From assembly GCA_038206765.1 (NCBI GenBank), contig JBBRAM010000018.1, forward strand, positions 1 to 64,000: a stretch of 64,000 nt of DNA, given 5' to 3'. Every line of letters begins with the position of its first letter. Within the stretch, counting starts at the first letter, position 1. The position numbers and the translations under genes are program-made. This DNA is from UKL13-2 sp038206765 (GTDB taxonomy: Bacteria; Pseudomonadota; Gammaproteobacteria; Burkholderiales; Usitatibacteraceae). Below the pieces are notes generated by a model. That model was not told where the DNA came from. It was given only the letters and a program-made list of their open reading frames with translations, and did not search any database. This document shows, one piece after another, positions 25,924 through 35,276 of the stretch.

Positions 25924-25959
25924 GTTGCCTATAGTGTCCACAAGTGGTGAAAAGTGGGA
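25907..25959 (+). promoter_or_regulatory. mraZ (dcw) promoter with MraZ box
   Basis: TTGACT (25907-25912), a 17-base spacer, and TATAGT (25930-25935) make a strong sigma-70 promoter, each hexamer one base from consensus. Transcription should start near 25942. The stretch TGTCC, TGGTG, TGGGA with 5-base gaps (25935-25959) gives a 10-base periodic repeat like the TGGG(N) repeats that MraZ binds to control its own operon. In this position MraZ would sit on the start site. The -35 lies in the loop of the preceding terminator. Confidence 0.75.
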
Positions 25960-26022
25960 ATTTAAGAAAATCCTGCTGTTTTTAATTGTTTTGCGCAAAG
26001 CAAACGTTATCGAGGATAAGCC

Positions 26023-26466
26023 GTGTTTCAAGGTGCTTCACAAATCAATTTAGATGTTAAGGGCAGGCTCGCCGTGCCGGTCAAACATCGTGACCCGCTG
26101 GCAGCGCCCAGCGCGGGCAAATTGGTGCTGACTGCACACCCGGAAGGTTGCCTCTTGCTCTATCCGTTGCAAGCGTGGGAGCCGATCCGCGACAAGGCGA
26201 TGAAATTTCCCAGCTTGGATCGCACCGCCAGTGCATGGAAGCGGCTGCTGATTGGCAATGCCGAAGAAATCACGCTTGATGCCGCAGGCCGCATTTTGGT
26301 ATCGCCCGAGTTGCGCAAATACGCAGGGATTGAAAAGCAAATCATGTTCGTCGGTCAAGGTAGCCACTTTGAGGTTTGGAATTTGAACGCGTGGGAAGAG
26401 CAGCTCAATGCTCTTAAAACCGGCACGGCAGGCCTGCCGCCGGGAACCGAAGATTTTTCGCTCTGA
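26023..26466 (+). CDS. mraZ: Transcriptional regulator MraZ
   Basis: First gene of the dcw cluster. MraZ is a ring-shaped AbrB-like DNA-binding protein that represses its own operon. Two SpoVT/AbrB-type halves are visible: FQGASQINLDVKGRLAVPVKHRD at the start and AEEITLDAAGRILVSPELRKYAGI at about 82-105. The start GTG 26023 follows GAGGATAA. At 147 residues it is typical. A matching repeat operator lies upstream at 25935-25959. Confidence 0.97.
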   Translation: MFQGASQINLDVKGRLAVPVKHRDPLAAPSAGKLVLTAHPEGCLLLYPLQAWEPIRDKAMKFPSLDRTASAWKRLLIGNAEEITLDAAGRILVSPELRKYAGIEKQIMFVGQGSHFEVWNLNAWEEQLNALKTGTAGLPPGTEDFSL

Positions 26467-26475
26467 CCGAGTGCC

Positions 26476-27471
26476 GTGAATGCTTCTAACGATTTTCCAA
26501 GCCCGCCAGCTTCGAATTTTAAACATACGACCGTCCTGTTGCGTGAGGCGGTCGATCAGCTCGATATTAAAGTCAATGGCATCTACGTTGATTGCACCTT
26601 TGGGCGCGGTGGGCATAGCCGCGAGATTTTGTCGCGATTGGGGCCGAGCGGAAAGCTGATTGCAATTGACCGTGATGAAGCGGCGATTAACAGTTGCGAA
26701 ATCAACGATACAAGATTTACGTTAGTTCACGCGGCGATGAGTGACATTGCGGAAGTGCTAAAGCAAGAAAAAGTAAATTCAGTTGATGGTGTGTTGGCAG
26801 ATTTTGGGGTTTCGTCACCGCAGTTGGATGTTGCAGACCGTGGTTTTAGCTTTCGATTTGATGCGCCGCTCGATATGCGGATGGATCAAAGTCAAGGCGA
26901 GACCGTGGCCGATTGGTTAGATCGCGCCGATGAGCGCGACATTAGGGAGGTCATCTTTCGCTATGGTGAAGAACGGTTTGCTAAATCGATTGCAGTCAAG
27001 ATTGTTGCGGCAAGGAGCACCGGACGTATTCGGACCACGAGCGAGCTTGCCCGCCTCGTGGCTGAAACCGTCCGCACGCGCGAGCCGGGCCAGCACCCCG
27101 CAACCCGCACGTTTCAAGCTTTTCGGATTTTCATCAATCAAGAGCTTGAAGAGATAGAAAAAGTCTTGCCGCGAGCCGTTGCAAGCTTGCGCACTGGAGG
27201 AAGATTGGTCGCGATTAGTTTCCACTCACTGGAAGACCGCATTGTGAAGCGCTTCATGCAAGCAGCTTCCAAGGCAGACCGACTCCCTTCAAATTTTCCG
27301 ATTCGCGCCGGCGAAATTGACGAAGCCACGCTGAGGTTAATTGGTCGGGCACACAAACCAAGCGATGCGGAGGTCTCCGTAAACCCGCGCGCTCGCTCAG
27401 CGGTGATGCGGGTTGCTGAACGCACCGCGCTTCATGCGGCGGCGGTCGCCCGAGCGGAGGGGCAATCATGA
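26476..27471 (+). CDS. rsmH: 16S rRNA (cytosine-1402-N4)-methyltransferase RsmH
   Basis: Methylates N4 of C1402 in 16S rRNA; its partner enzyme for the 2'-O of the same base, RsmI, is encoded at 21126. HTTVLLREAVDQL, YVDCTFGRGGHSREIL and DGVLADFGVSSPQLD form the AdoMet site and recognition regions, and AISFHSLEDRIVK is conserved late. The start is GTG 26476. The end overlaps ftsL by four bases. Confidence 0.97.
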   Translation: MNASNDFPSPPASNFKHTTVLLREAVDQLDIKVNGIYVDCTFGRGGHSREILSRLGPSGKLIAIDRDEAAINSCEINDTRFTLVHAAMSDIAEVLKQEKVNSVDGVLADFGVSSPQLDVADRGFSFRFDAPLDMRMDQSQGETVADWLDRADERDIREVIFRYGEERFAKSIAVKIVAARSTGRIRTTSELARLVAETVRTREPGQHPATRTFQAFRIFINQELEEIEKVLPRAVASLRTGGRLVAISFHSLEDRIVKRFMQAASKADRLPSNFPIRAGEIDEATLRLIGRAHKPSDAEVSVNPRARSAVMRVAERTALHAAAVARAEGQS

Positions 27472-27842
27472 CACGCCTTAACATCTTGCTCCTGATGGCA
27501 CTAGTCGGCTGCGCCTTATCAGTCGTGACCTCCCAACATAAAGCCCGCAAATTATTTATGGAATTGCAGACCGAGCAAGAACGCGAACGTAAGACCGATC
27601 AAGAATGGCGCGAGTTGCTAATCGAATCGCAAACCTTGGGAACCGGCAAACGCATCGAGCAAAAAGCGCAGCGCGAGCTGGGAATGGTAGTGCCTGACCC
27701 AAAGAAAACAGTGATTGTGGTGTTGGACGCTAACGCTGAATTAAAAGCCTCCGCCTCCGCCTCCGCTTTCGCATCGCCCGGCACTGGCCCCGCCGCGAAA
27801 CGATCAGACGACAAAAGCATGGAAACGCAAGAACGGAAATGA
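27468..27842 (+). CDS. ftsL: Cell division protein FtsL
   Basis: A 124-residue bitopic divisome protein that forms the FtsQLB complex activating FtsWI. A membrane segment spans about 4-22. A periplasmic coiled coil (about 24-65, rich in Glu, Arg and Gln) follows, ending in the KAQRELGMVVPDP motif. The C-terminal 40 residues are an unusual Ala/Ser-rich tail encoded partly by three GCCTCC hexamers (27747-27764). It overlaps both neighbours by four bases. Confidence 0.92.
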   Translation: MTRLNILLLMALVGCALSVVTSQHKARKLFMELQTEQERERKTDQEWRELLIESQTLGTGKRIEQKAQRELGMVVPDPKKTVIVVLDANAELKASASASAFASPGTGPAAKRSDDKSMETQERK

Positions 27843-29614
27843 ATTTTTCATCGAAAAAACTTGCCTCGCCCGAACTGCGCTTAAAGCTCGAAAGCTGGCG
27901 CTCGCGCGTAGTGCTGATCGGCTGCTTTGGCGTATTCGCGTTGCTGCTGGGACGCTCGTTCTACCTGCAAGGGTTGCATACGGACTTCTTGCACGCCAAA
28001 GGTGATGCACGCATTCTTCGCGTTGTCGATATGCCCGCATCGCGCGGAGCTTTGATGGATCGCAACGGCAAAATGCTGGCGGTATCGACCGCGGTTGAGT
28101 CTATTTGGGCCGCGCCCGAAGATATGGGCCCTTTGGATTCGGAGCAAACTGGAAAGTTAGCTGCGGCGCTCGGCATGGATAAAAAAATAGTCGTCGATAA
28201 ACTCACAACGACAGATAAAAATTTTGTTTGGCTAAAACGCCATCTTCCGCCAGATCAGGCGTTGCGGGTGATGGCGTTGAAAATCCCCGGCATTTTCCAG
28301 CAGCGAGAATTTCGCCGCTTCTATCCAACCGGCGATGTCGCCGCGCACGTGATCGGCTTCACCAGCGTGGAAGACAAAGGTCAGGAAGGGGTGGAGTTAG
28401 CGCAGCAAGAATCATTGGCAGGATCGCCCGGCCAACGCCGCGTGATTAAAGACAACAAAGGCCGAATTGTTGAAGACGTCGCGAGTCTGAAAGTGCCGCG
28501 AGAGGGAAAACCGTTAAATTTGTCTATTGACGAACGCTTGCAATACATCGCCCACAAGGAATTAAAAGCGGCAGTTGAATTAAACAAAGCCAAAGGGGGC
28601 GCGCTCGTGATGCTCGACGCGCATACCGGTGAAGTTTTGGCGATGGTGAATCAGCCCGATTTTAATCCGAATAATCGCGCGAACGTTGAAATGGCGCAGA
28701 TGCGAAATCGCAGCGTGATCGACACCTTTGAACCCGGCTCGACCTTTAAGCCTTTCGCTGTATCGGCGGCGTTGGAGGCAGGTATTGTAAGTCCTGACAC
28801 CATTGTTGCGACTGGCAACGGCTTAACGATCGGCACCAAAACAATTACGGATACGCACCCCGCGCCGCAAATGACCGTATCCGAAATTATTCAAAAATCA
28901 AGCAACATCGGCACTGCAAAATTGGCGCTGCGTTTGCCCCAAGAAACGCTATGGAATTTTTACCATAACCTAGGTTTCGGCACGGCCCCCAAAACCGGAT
29001 TCCCCGGAGAGGCCTCGGGTCGACTGCATGCCATGAATACATGGAAGCCGGTTGAGCATGCGACCGTGGCTTACGGTTACAACGTCTCGGTTTCGGTGAT
29101 TCAACTCGCCCGAGCGTACACGATCTTTACCAACGATGGCGTGCTGTTGCCGGTTACGTTTTTAAAGCGCGACGGCGAGGTAATCGGTCGACAAATTGTG
29201 TCGGCAAAAACAGCGCGCGAGATGTCTGCAATGCTGGAAAACGTGACTGAGCGCGCCGCTACCAAAGGCCAAGTTGAAGGCTATCGCGTGGCGGGGAAAA
29301 CTGGCACGGCTTATAAAGTAATCAACGGTCAATATGATCAAAACGCCTATATCTCATCGTTTGTGGGCTACGGCCCAGTCTCAAATCCGCGTTTTATTTT
29401 AGCCATTACAGTGGATGAGCCTTCCGCTGGTAAACACTACGGTGCGGAAGTTTCTGCGCCTGTTTTTTCGAATGTGATGTCGCAAGCGCTCAGGCTCGCC
29501 GAGGTTCCGCCAGATGCGATGACGCGCGAAGCGGCGGCGGTCCCAGCGCACGCCGCCCCCGCCACACCTGGCACCGCGCATGCGGTCGTGGCCCTCGCGA
29601 AGGGCGGGCATTGA
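27839..29614 (+). CDS. ftsI: Septal peptidoglycan transpeptidase FtsI (PBP3)
   Basis: Cross-links septal peptidoglycan in complex with FtsW. A membrane anchor is at about 23-45. The pedestal domain begins at RVVDMPASRGALMDRNG. The transpeptidase has the active Ser301 in STFK, SSN at 354-356 and KTGT at 487-490. The length of 591 is normal. The last 40 residues are Ala/Pro-rich. The start overlaps ftsL by four bases, and murE begins one base after the stop. Confidence 0.97.
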   Translation: MNFSSKKLASPELRLKLESWRSRVVLIGCFGVFALLLGRSFYLQGLHTDFLHAKGDARILRVVDMPASRGALMDRNGKMLAVSTAVESIWAAPEDMGPLDSEQTGKLAAALGMDKKIVVDKLTTTDKNFVWLKRHLPPDQALRVMALKIPGIFQQREFRRFYPTGDVAAHVIGFTSVEDKGQEGVELAQQESLAGSPGQRRVIKDNKGRIVEDVASLKVPREGKPLNLSIDERLQYIAHKELKAAVELNKAKGGALVMLDAHTGEVLAMVNQPDFNPNNRANVEMAQMRNRSVIDTFEPGSTFKPFAVSAALEAGIVSPDTIVATGNGLTIGTKTITDTHPAPQMTVSEIIQKSSNIGTAKLALRLPQETLWNFYHNLGFGTAPKTGFPGEASGRLHAMNTWKPVEHATVAYGYNVSVSVIQLARAYTIFTNDGVLLPVTFLKRDGEVIGRQIVSAKTAREMSAMLENVTERAATKGQVEGYRVAGKTGTAYKVINGQYDQNAYISSFVGYGPVSNPRFILAITVDEPSAGKHYGAEVSAPVFSNVMSQALRLAEVPPDAMTREAAAVPAHAAPATPGTAHAVVALAKGGH

Positions 29615-29615
29615 T

Positions 29616-31190
29616 ATGGTCGATGCCCCTGTGAATTCTGCCATCGACAAGGCTTCCGCTGACGCCGCTGGGGAGGTCATTGCGCAGCTTAGCGCGCTGT
29701 CCGCACAGATCACCGATGTAACAGCAACAAGCCGGGAAGCTAAGCGGGGCGCGGTTTTTCTGGCATACCCCGGTGCTGCGCATGATGGACGTGCGTTTAT
29801 TGGCGATGCGATTTCGCGTGGTGCATCGGCGGTTTTCTACGAGGCCGATTTTAAGACTGGTCTTGGGCGGCAGGAAAATTCAGAATTTACAAATACGGTC
29901 CCGCATGTTGCCGTGAAAAATCTGAAATGCTTTGCTAGTTTGATCGCAGGGCATGTGTATAAAAACCCGTCGCATGATTTGTGGATGGTTGGTGTTACTG
30001 GCACCAATGGGAAAACGTCCGTTTCGCAATGGATTGCGCAAGCATTTGAGTTGGCGGGAAAGAAATCTTCTGTGCTGGGCACCATTGGCAACGGCTTGGT
30101 AGGCCAATTGGCAGCAGCAGAAAACACCACGCCTGATGCCGTGGTATTGCAACGTTTGCTGCGCGATTATGCCAATGCCGGTGCCAATGCCTGTGCAATG
30201 GAAGTATCCAGCCACGGCTTGGATCAGGGGCGGGTGGCAGACGTAAAATTCGATATTGCTGTCTTTACAAATTTAACGCGCGACCATCTTGATTATCACC
30301 TAACGATGGAAGCTTACGGTGCGGCCAAGGCCAAGCTGTTTCAATTGCGCGGGCTTAAAACAGCGGTAATTAATGTTGATGATCCGTTTGGGCGCACCTT
30401 AGCGGAAGACATTTCTAATAACGGCGGTAACGTTCGCGTTATCCGCTTCGCCTGTAACGGTGGAAGCAAGTTTGCAAATTTGATCGGGACCGATTTGTCA
30501 GTTTCACCCAGCGGCTTGTCATTCACCGTGCGGCTGCTCGGGAGCACTAAACAAGAAGCGCATGTGGACAGCACCATTTTAGGCGCATTCAACATTTCAA
30601 ATTTACTCGCCGTTATTGGTACGTTGTTGGCGAGCGGCGTGAGCTTAATAACGGCCGCAAAAATTGTTAGCGAATTAACGCCCGTGCCCGGCCGTATGCA
30701 GACGGTGCGCAGCGGGCAAAAAGGCGGCGACGCCAATAAGCCGCTGGTGGTCGTCGATTACGCTCATACGCCGGATGCGTTAGAAAAGGCACTGTCAACA
30801 CTTGCCGCCGTCGTTCCCGATAAAGGTCGTTTAATTTCCGTGTTTGGCTGCGGAGGGGATCGTGATCGCGGCAAACGCCCGTTGATGGGCGCGGCCTCAG
30901 CGCAATTTGCCGATCTTACGATTGTTACCTCTGATAATCCGCGCACTGAAGACGCGCAACGCATCATTGCCGACATTGAGCACGGCATGAAAGGTGCTGC
31001 CTATCGGGTGGTGACGGATCGTTATCAGGCTATTTACGAAGCGCTCAACGCCGCGCATCAAAGAGACATCGTGCTCATCGCGGGCAAAGGCCATGAGGAT
31101 TATCAAATTGTTGGCGACAGCAAACATCATTTTAGCGATGTCGAAGTGGCAGTTGAAGCTCTCACCCAGTGGAAAGGACTTTCGTCATGA
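29616..31190 (+). CDS. murE: UDP-MurNAc-tripeptide ligase MurE
   Basis: Adds the third stem-peptide residue, in this lineage expected to be meso-diaminopimelate, to UDP-MurNAc-L-Ala-D-Glu. The ATP loop is GVTGTNGKTSVSQW, followed by CAMEVSSHGLDQGR and VVDYAHTPDALEKAL. The DNPRTED motif at about 435 is the diaminopimelate-recognition signature. ATG 29616, one base past the ftsI stop, is preferred over a start inside ftsI. The end overlaps murF (ATGA). Confidence 0.97.
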   Translation: MVDAPVNSAIDKASADAAGEVIAQLSALSAQITDVTATSREAKRGAVFLAYPGAAHDGRAFIGDAISRGASAVFYEADFKTGLGRQENSEFTNTVPHVAVKNLKCFASLIAGHVYKNPSHDLWMVGVTGTNGKTSVSQWIAQAFELAGKKSSVLGTIGNGLVGQLAAAENTTPDAVVLQRLLRDYANAGANACAMEVSSHGLDQGRVADVKFDIAVFTNLTRDHLDYHLTMEAYGAAKAKLFQLRGLKTAVINVDDPFGRTLAEDISNNGGNVRVIRFACNGGSKFANLIGTDLSVSPSGLSFTVRLLGSTKQEAHVDSTILGAFNISNLLAVIGTLLASGVSLITAAKIVSELTPVPGRMQTVRSGQKGGDANKPLVVVDYAHTPDALEKALSTLAAVVPDKGRLISVFGCGGDRDRGKRPLMGAASAQFADLTIVTSDNPRTEDAQRIIADIEHGMKGAAYRVVTDRYQAIYEALNAAHQRDIVLIAGKGHEDYQIVGDSKHHFSDVEVAVEALTQWKGLSS

Positions 31191-32581
31191 GCGGCAATAT
31201 CATGATGATGGCGGCTGAGGCCGCAGCCATGCTTAGCGCAACCTGCGTCCACGGCGACGCAGCCTTTACCGGGGTTTCAACTGATAGCCGCAGCATCATG
31301 GCAGGCGAATTATTCGTAGCGCTCAACGGCGAAAATTTTGACGGCCATGAATACATTGAAAAAGCGCAGGCGCGGGGTGCTACTGCGGTGCTAGTTTCGC
31401 ACGACGTAAAAACGGCTGTGCCGATTCCACAAATTATAGTTGCCGATACGTTGCTGGCATTGGGCCAATTGGCGAAACATTGGCGTGGCCGTTTCAATAT
31501 CCCTGTTTTGGCGCTCACTGGCAGTAACGGTAAAACCACCACAAAAGAAATGCTGCGCTCGATCCTGACTGCGCATTACAGCAGCGCTGCCGCCGTGTTG
31601 GCCACCGAGGGCAATTTAAACAACAACATCGGCTTGCCGCTGACGATGTTACGCCTAAACGCCGGCCATAAAGTTGCGGTGTTCGAGATGGGCATGAATC
31701 ATCTTCTGGAAATTGACTACTTGACCGGTTTGGCTGAGCCAGATGTCGCCCTTGTAATCCAAGCTGGTACGGCGCACATCGGTGAATTGGGTAGCCGAGA
31801 GGCAATTGCCCAAGCCAAGGGTGAAATTTTTTCGGGATTGCGCATCAACGGTATCGCAGTCATTAACATGCATGATCGCTTTGCAACTTACTGGCGCAGC
31901 TTGGTCGATGACCTCGCGACCCCCCACCGCGTGATCAGTTTTGGAATCGCAACCGAGGATGATGTGATTGGCGAATTTTCCGCCGAGGCTCTCACCATCG
32001 GCCATGCTGGAGAGAAAGTCAGCGTACAGCTTCACGTTGCCGGCGAACACAATCAGCGCAATGCCTTGGCGGCGGCCGCTGCCGCGATTGCGCTCAATGT
32101 CCCGCTCGCCACTATTCGTGAGGGCCTTGAAGATTTTGAAGGCGTTCCAGGGAGGCTGCGCACGTTCGAGGGCCACAATAAAGCCACCATCATTGACGAT
32201 ACTTACAACGCCAATCCAGATTCCGTTCGCGCGGCCATTGATGTGCTGCGCGCTAAGCCGGGGAAGCGCATTTTGGTGCTGGGCGATATGGGTGAACTAG
32301 GCGCCGAAGCTATCGAAATGCACGCCGATATTGGCTTGTACGCCAAGCACGCCGCGCTGGAGGGGGTGGTGGCGATTGGCAAACTCACCGAAGCCACAGT
32401 GATGTCGCTTGGAGTCAGCGGTTGGCATTTTGAACATATTGATGATCTGGTCAACGAACTCATCCCGTTGCTTGCCCCTGACGTGACGGTGCTCGTGAAA
32501 GGTTCGCGCTTCATGAAGATGGAGCGAGTGGTTGAAAAACTTGTTCCCCATTTTTCGACTAATTTGGAAACTACCCACTGA
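31187..32581 (+). CDS. murF: UDP-MurNAc-pentapeptide ligase MurF
   Basis: Adds D-Ala-D-Ala to complete the UDP-MurNAc-pentapeptide. The Mur ligase loop LTGSNGKTTTKEML, the metal-site region FEMGMNH and IDDTYNANPDSVRAAI are all present. ATG 31187 overlaps the murE stop by four bases. About 464 residues is normal. Confidence 0.97.
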   Translation: MSGNIMMMAAEAAAMLSATCVHGDAAFTGVSTDSRSIMAGELFVALNGENFDGHEYIEKAQARGATAVLVSHDVKTAVPIPQIIVADTLLALGQLAKHWRGRFNIPVLALTGSNGKTTTKEMLRSILTAHYSSAAAVLATEGNLNNNIGLPLTMLRLNAGHKVAVFEMGMNHLLEIDYLTGLAEPDVALVIQAGTAHIGELGSREAIAQAKGEIFSGLRINGIAVINMHDRFATYWRSLVDDLATPHRVISFGIATEDDVIGEFSAEALTIGHAGEKVSVQLHVAGEHNQRNALAAAAAAIALNVPLATIREGLEDFEGVPGRLRTFEGHNKATIIDDTYNANPDSVRAAIDVLRAKPGKRILVLGDMGELGAEAIEMHADIGLYAKHAALEGVVAIGKLTEATVMSLGVSGWHFEHIDDLVNELIPLLAPDVTVLVKGSRFMKMERVVEKLVPHFSTNLETTH

Positions 32582-32597
32582 TGAAAACGACAAACTA

Positions 32598-33689
32598 ATG
32601 CTTCTACAATTTTTTGAGTGGTTGGCCCGCGATTTGGGCATTCGTGCTTTCAATGTGTTTTCGTACATCACATTGCGTACAGTGCTGGCTGCGATGACTG
32701 CCCTCACGATTTCGTTCGTGTTGGGGCCGTGGATGATTCGCAAATTAACCTCGCTCAAAATTGGCCAATCCGTGCGCGACGACGGGCCGCAAACACATTT
32801 GGTCAAAGCGGGAACGCCGACGATGGGTGGCGCATTAATCCTCGCCGCCGTTGCCGTCACCACGCTGCTGTGGGCTGATCTATCCAATCGATATGTGTGG
32901 GCGTGTTTGGTCACCACGGTAGGTTTTGGCGTGATCGGCTGGATTGATGATTACCGAAAAGTAGTTCATAAAAATTCCAAAGGACTGTCGTCAAAAGCCA
33001 AATTTTGTTGGCAAACCGTCATCGCTGCCCTAGCGCTTTCGTATCTCGCATATCGCGCCAATTTACCGCAGCAGACCGATTTAATCGTGCCGTTTTTCAA
33101 AACGGTTGCCATTCCATTGGGCACCGTTGGTTTCATCATCTTGGGCTGGTTTACGGTCGTGGGGTTTTCCAATGCGGTCAATTTAACGGACGGTTTAGAT
33201 GGCTTGGCGATTATGCCAACGGTGATGGTTGCGTCAGCGTTGGCGATTTTCGCCTATGTCGCCGGCAATAAAGTATTTGCCACATATCTGGGCGTGCCGC
33301 ATATCGCCGGCGCAGGTGAACTCGCAATTTTTTGCGGTGCGATTGCCGGTGCGGGTTTGGCATTTTTATGGTTCAACGCCTATCCGGCGGAAGTCTTTAT
33401 GGGCGACGTTGGCGCGTTGGCGTTAGGCGGTGCATTGGGTTTGATCGCGGTAATCTGCCGTCAAGAAATCGTGCTCATCATCATGGGCGGTGTGTTCGTC
33501 GTGGAAACACTCTCGGTGATGATCCAAGTCGCCTCGTTCAAGCTGACCGGCAAACGGGTATTCCGCATGGCACCGTTGCATCACCATTTTGAATTAAAGG
33601 GCTGGAAGGAGAACCAGGTCGTGGTGCGTTTCTGGATTATCACGATGATGTTGGTGTTGTTTGGGTTGTCAACGCTAAAACTGCGCTGA
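32598..33689 (+). CDS. mraY: Phospho-MurNAc-pentapeptide translocase MraY
   Basis: Integral membrane enzyme that moves phospho-MurNAc-pentapeptide onto undecaprenyl phosphate, forming lipid I. About ten membrane segments are seen. Catalytic and binding motifs: GTPTMGG, IDDYRKV, NLTDGLDGLA, and the MAPLHHHFELKGW block near the C-terminus. ATG 32598 gives 363 residues, close to the family norm; a start inside murF would add 22 unlikely residues. It is followed by an unusually wide 138-base gap before murD. Confidence 0.97.
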   Translation: MLLQFFEWLARDLGIRAFNVFSYITLRTVLAAMTALTISFVLGPWMIRKLTSLKIGQSVRDDGPQTHLVKAGTPTMGGALILAAVAVTTLLWADLSNRYVWACLVTTVGFGVIGWIDDYRKVVHKNSKGLSSKAKFCWQTVIAALALSYLAYRANLPQQTDLIVPFFKTVAIPLGTVGFIILGWFTVVGFSNAVNLTDGLDGLAIMPTVMVASALAIFAYVAGNKVFATYLGVPHIAGAGELAIFCGAIAGAGLAFLWFNAYPAEVFMGDVGALALGGALGLIAVICRQEIVLIIMGGVFVVETLSVMIQVASFKLTGKRVFRMAPLHHHFELKGWKENQVVVRFWIITMMLVLFGLSTLKLR

Positions 33690-33743
33690 AATGCCTAAAT
33701 CGAAAAAAATGAATTGCTTAACTAAAGATACGAGTACTAGCCT

Positions 33744-33800
33744 GATGCTTGAAGCTTTTTTGCCTCAAGAGCCTCGCCAGTCAACACATCTTTCTTTTTT
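33744..33800. repeat. Dispersed hairpin-plus-tail repeat, copy C
   Basis: An imperfect hairpin, GATGCTTGAAGC against GCCTCAAGAGCC with a T-rich loop, is followed by TCGCCAGTCAACACATC and a T-rich run to about 33800. The same layout is seen at 4935 and 15976. It sits inside the dcw cluster between mraY and murD, where genes are otherwise tightly packed, and could cause partial termination or mRNA processing there. Confidence 0.55.
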
Positions 33801-33827
33801 TGCGAATAAAAAAATACCGGGAAAAAG

Positions 33828-35276
33828 GTGAACTGGCATGGACAAAAAATTCTTGTTCTGGGTGCGGGAGACACCGGGCTCTCTGTCGTCCGATGGGGGC
33901 AACGTGTGGGCGCTAGTATGCGAATCGCCGACAGCCGCCCGGCTGAATCCATTGCCGTCAGTGTTGAATACTTGCGACGAAATTTCCCCGATATCGAATG
34001 CCACTTTGGCCCATGGAGCGCAGCCGCAGTTGGCCAATGGCTTAGCGACGCCGAACTCATTGTCGCAAGCCCGGGCGTGGCCATTGCGGGGCCCGCGTGT
34101 GACCCGGCCATCGCGCGCGCCGTCGCGCAAGGCAAAAAAATCATTGGGGATGTCGAGCTTTTCGCGCTCCACTACGCGATCAACCCTGCGCCCCCCCAAA
34201 GCGTAGCAACTGCTAAGACAGGAAGGAAACCTAACGTGATCGGCATCACCGGCTCCAACGGCAAATCTACCGTGACCGCGATGGCCGGCGCTATGTGCGC
34301 CGCCGCTGGGCTGCACACGGTTGTGGCGGGCAATATCGGCTTGCCGGTGTTGGATGCACTTGCCAATGTAGGAGTCGCAGGCGAACCGGATGTGTATGTG
34401 CTGGAGTTGTCGAGCTTTCAATTGGAGACCACATCAACCCTGCAACTAGATGCCGCGACGATGTTGAACTTGTCGCAAGATCATCTGGATCGCTACCGTT
34501 CGATGGACGATTATGCAGCAGCGAAAAAGCGAATTTTCTTGCATGCCAAACATCAGGTTCTAAACCGCGATGATGCAATCAGCATGAGCATGCTCGATCC
34601 ATCGGTTGGGCATACAACTTTTGGGTCGGATGCGGCGTTGACACCAAATGATTTCGGCATGGCACAACATCAACTCATGCACGGAAGTAAAAATTTAATG
34701 GCACTTGATGCCCTGCCTATCGCCGGTCTACACAACGCCGCAAACGCACTCGCCGCATTCGCGCTATGTAACGCGATTGGTGTGGATCTTGAAAAATGTG
34801 TCAATGGCCTGCGTGAATTCAAAGGTTTGCCGCATCGTTTGGAAAAAGTTGGCGTGATCAACGGCGTGACGTTCTACGATGATTCCAAGGGCACGAATGT
34901 TGGCTCTACGGTTGCCGCGTTGAACGGCATGACGGCTCCAGTGATTTTGATTGCAGGCGGCGAGGGCAAAGCGCAAGATTTCTCGCCCCTTGCCGAGCCA
35001 ATTCGTAAACGCACAAAGGCTGTCGTGCTGATTGGTAAAGATGCCCGCTCGATTGAAAGCGCGATTACGAGCGCTCGTATCGCCTGTATCCATGCAGCTT
35101 CGATGGTGGATGCCGTTCAGAGTGCATTTTCGCGCGCTTCTGCAGGCGATGCGGTGTTGTTGTCGCCCGCCTGTGCGAGCTTTGATATGTTTAAAAACTA
35201 TAAACATCGCGGTGAAATTTTCGCCGACTGTGTACGCGCTTTAAAAGAAAAGTTGGAGACTCGCGATGTTGTATAG
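33828..35276 (+). CDS. murD: UDP-MurNAc-L-alanine D-glutamate ligase MurD
   Basis: Adds D-Glu, the second stem-peptide residue. An N-terminal Rossmann loop LVLGAGDTGLSVVRW, ATP loop GITGSNGKSTVTAM, LELSSFQLETT, NLSQDHLDRY and YDDSKGTNVGST identify it. The start is GTG 33828 with GGGAAAAAGG before it. The end overlaps ftsW by 11 bases. At 482 residues it is slightly longer than the E. coli form. Confidence 0.96.
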   Translation: MNWHGQKILVLGAGDTGLSVVRWGQRVGASMRIADSRPAESIAVSVEYLRRNFPDIECHFGPWSAAAVGQWLSDAELIVASPGVAIAGPACDPAIARAVAQGKKIIGDVELFALHYAINPAPPQSVATAKTGRKPNVIGITGSNGKSTVTAMAGAMCAAAGLHTVVAGNIGLPVLDALANVGVAGEPDVYVLELSSFQLETTSTLQLDAATMLNLSQDHLDRYRSMDDYAAAKKRIFLHAKHQVLNRDDAISMSMLDPSVGHTTFGSDAALTPNDFGMAQHQLMHGSKNLMALDALPIAGLHNAANALAAFALCNAIGVDLEKCVNGLREFKGLPHRLEKVGVINGVTFYDDSKGTNVGSTVAALNGMTAPVILIAGGEGKAQDFSPLAEPIRKRTKAVVLIGKDARSIESAITSARIACIHAASMVDAVQSAFSRASAGDAVLLSPACASFDMFKNYKHRGEIFADCVRALKEKLETRDVV

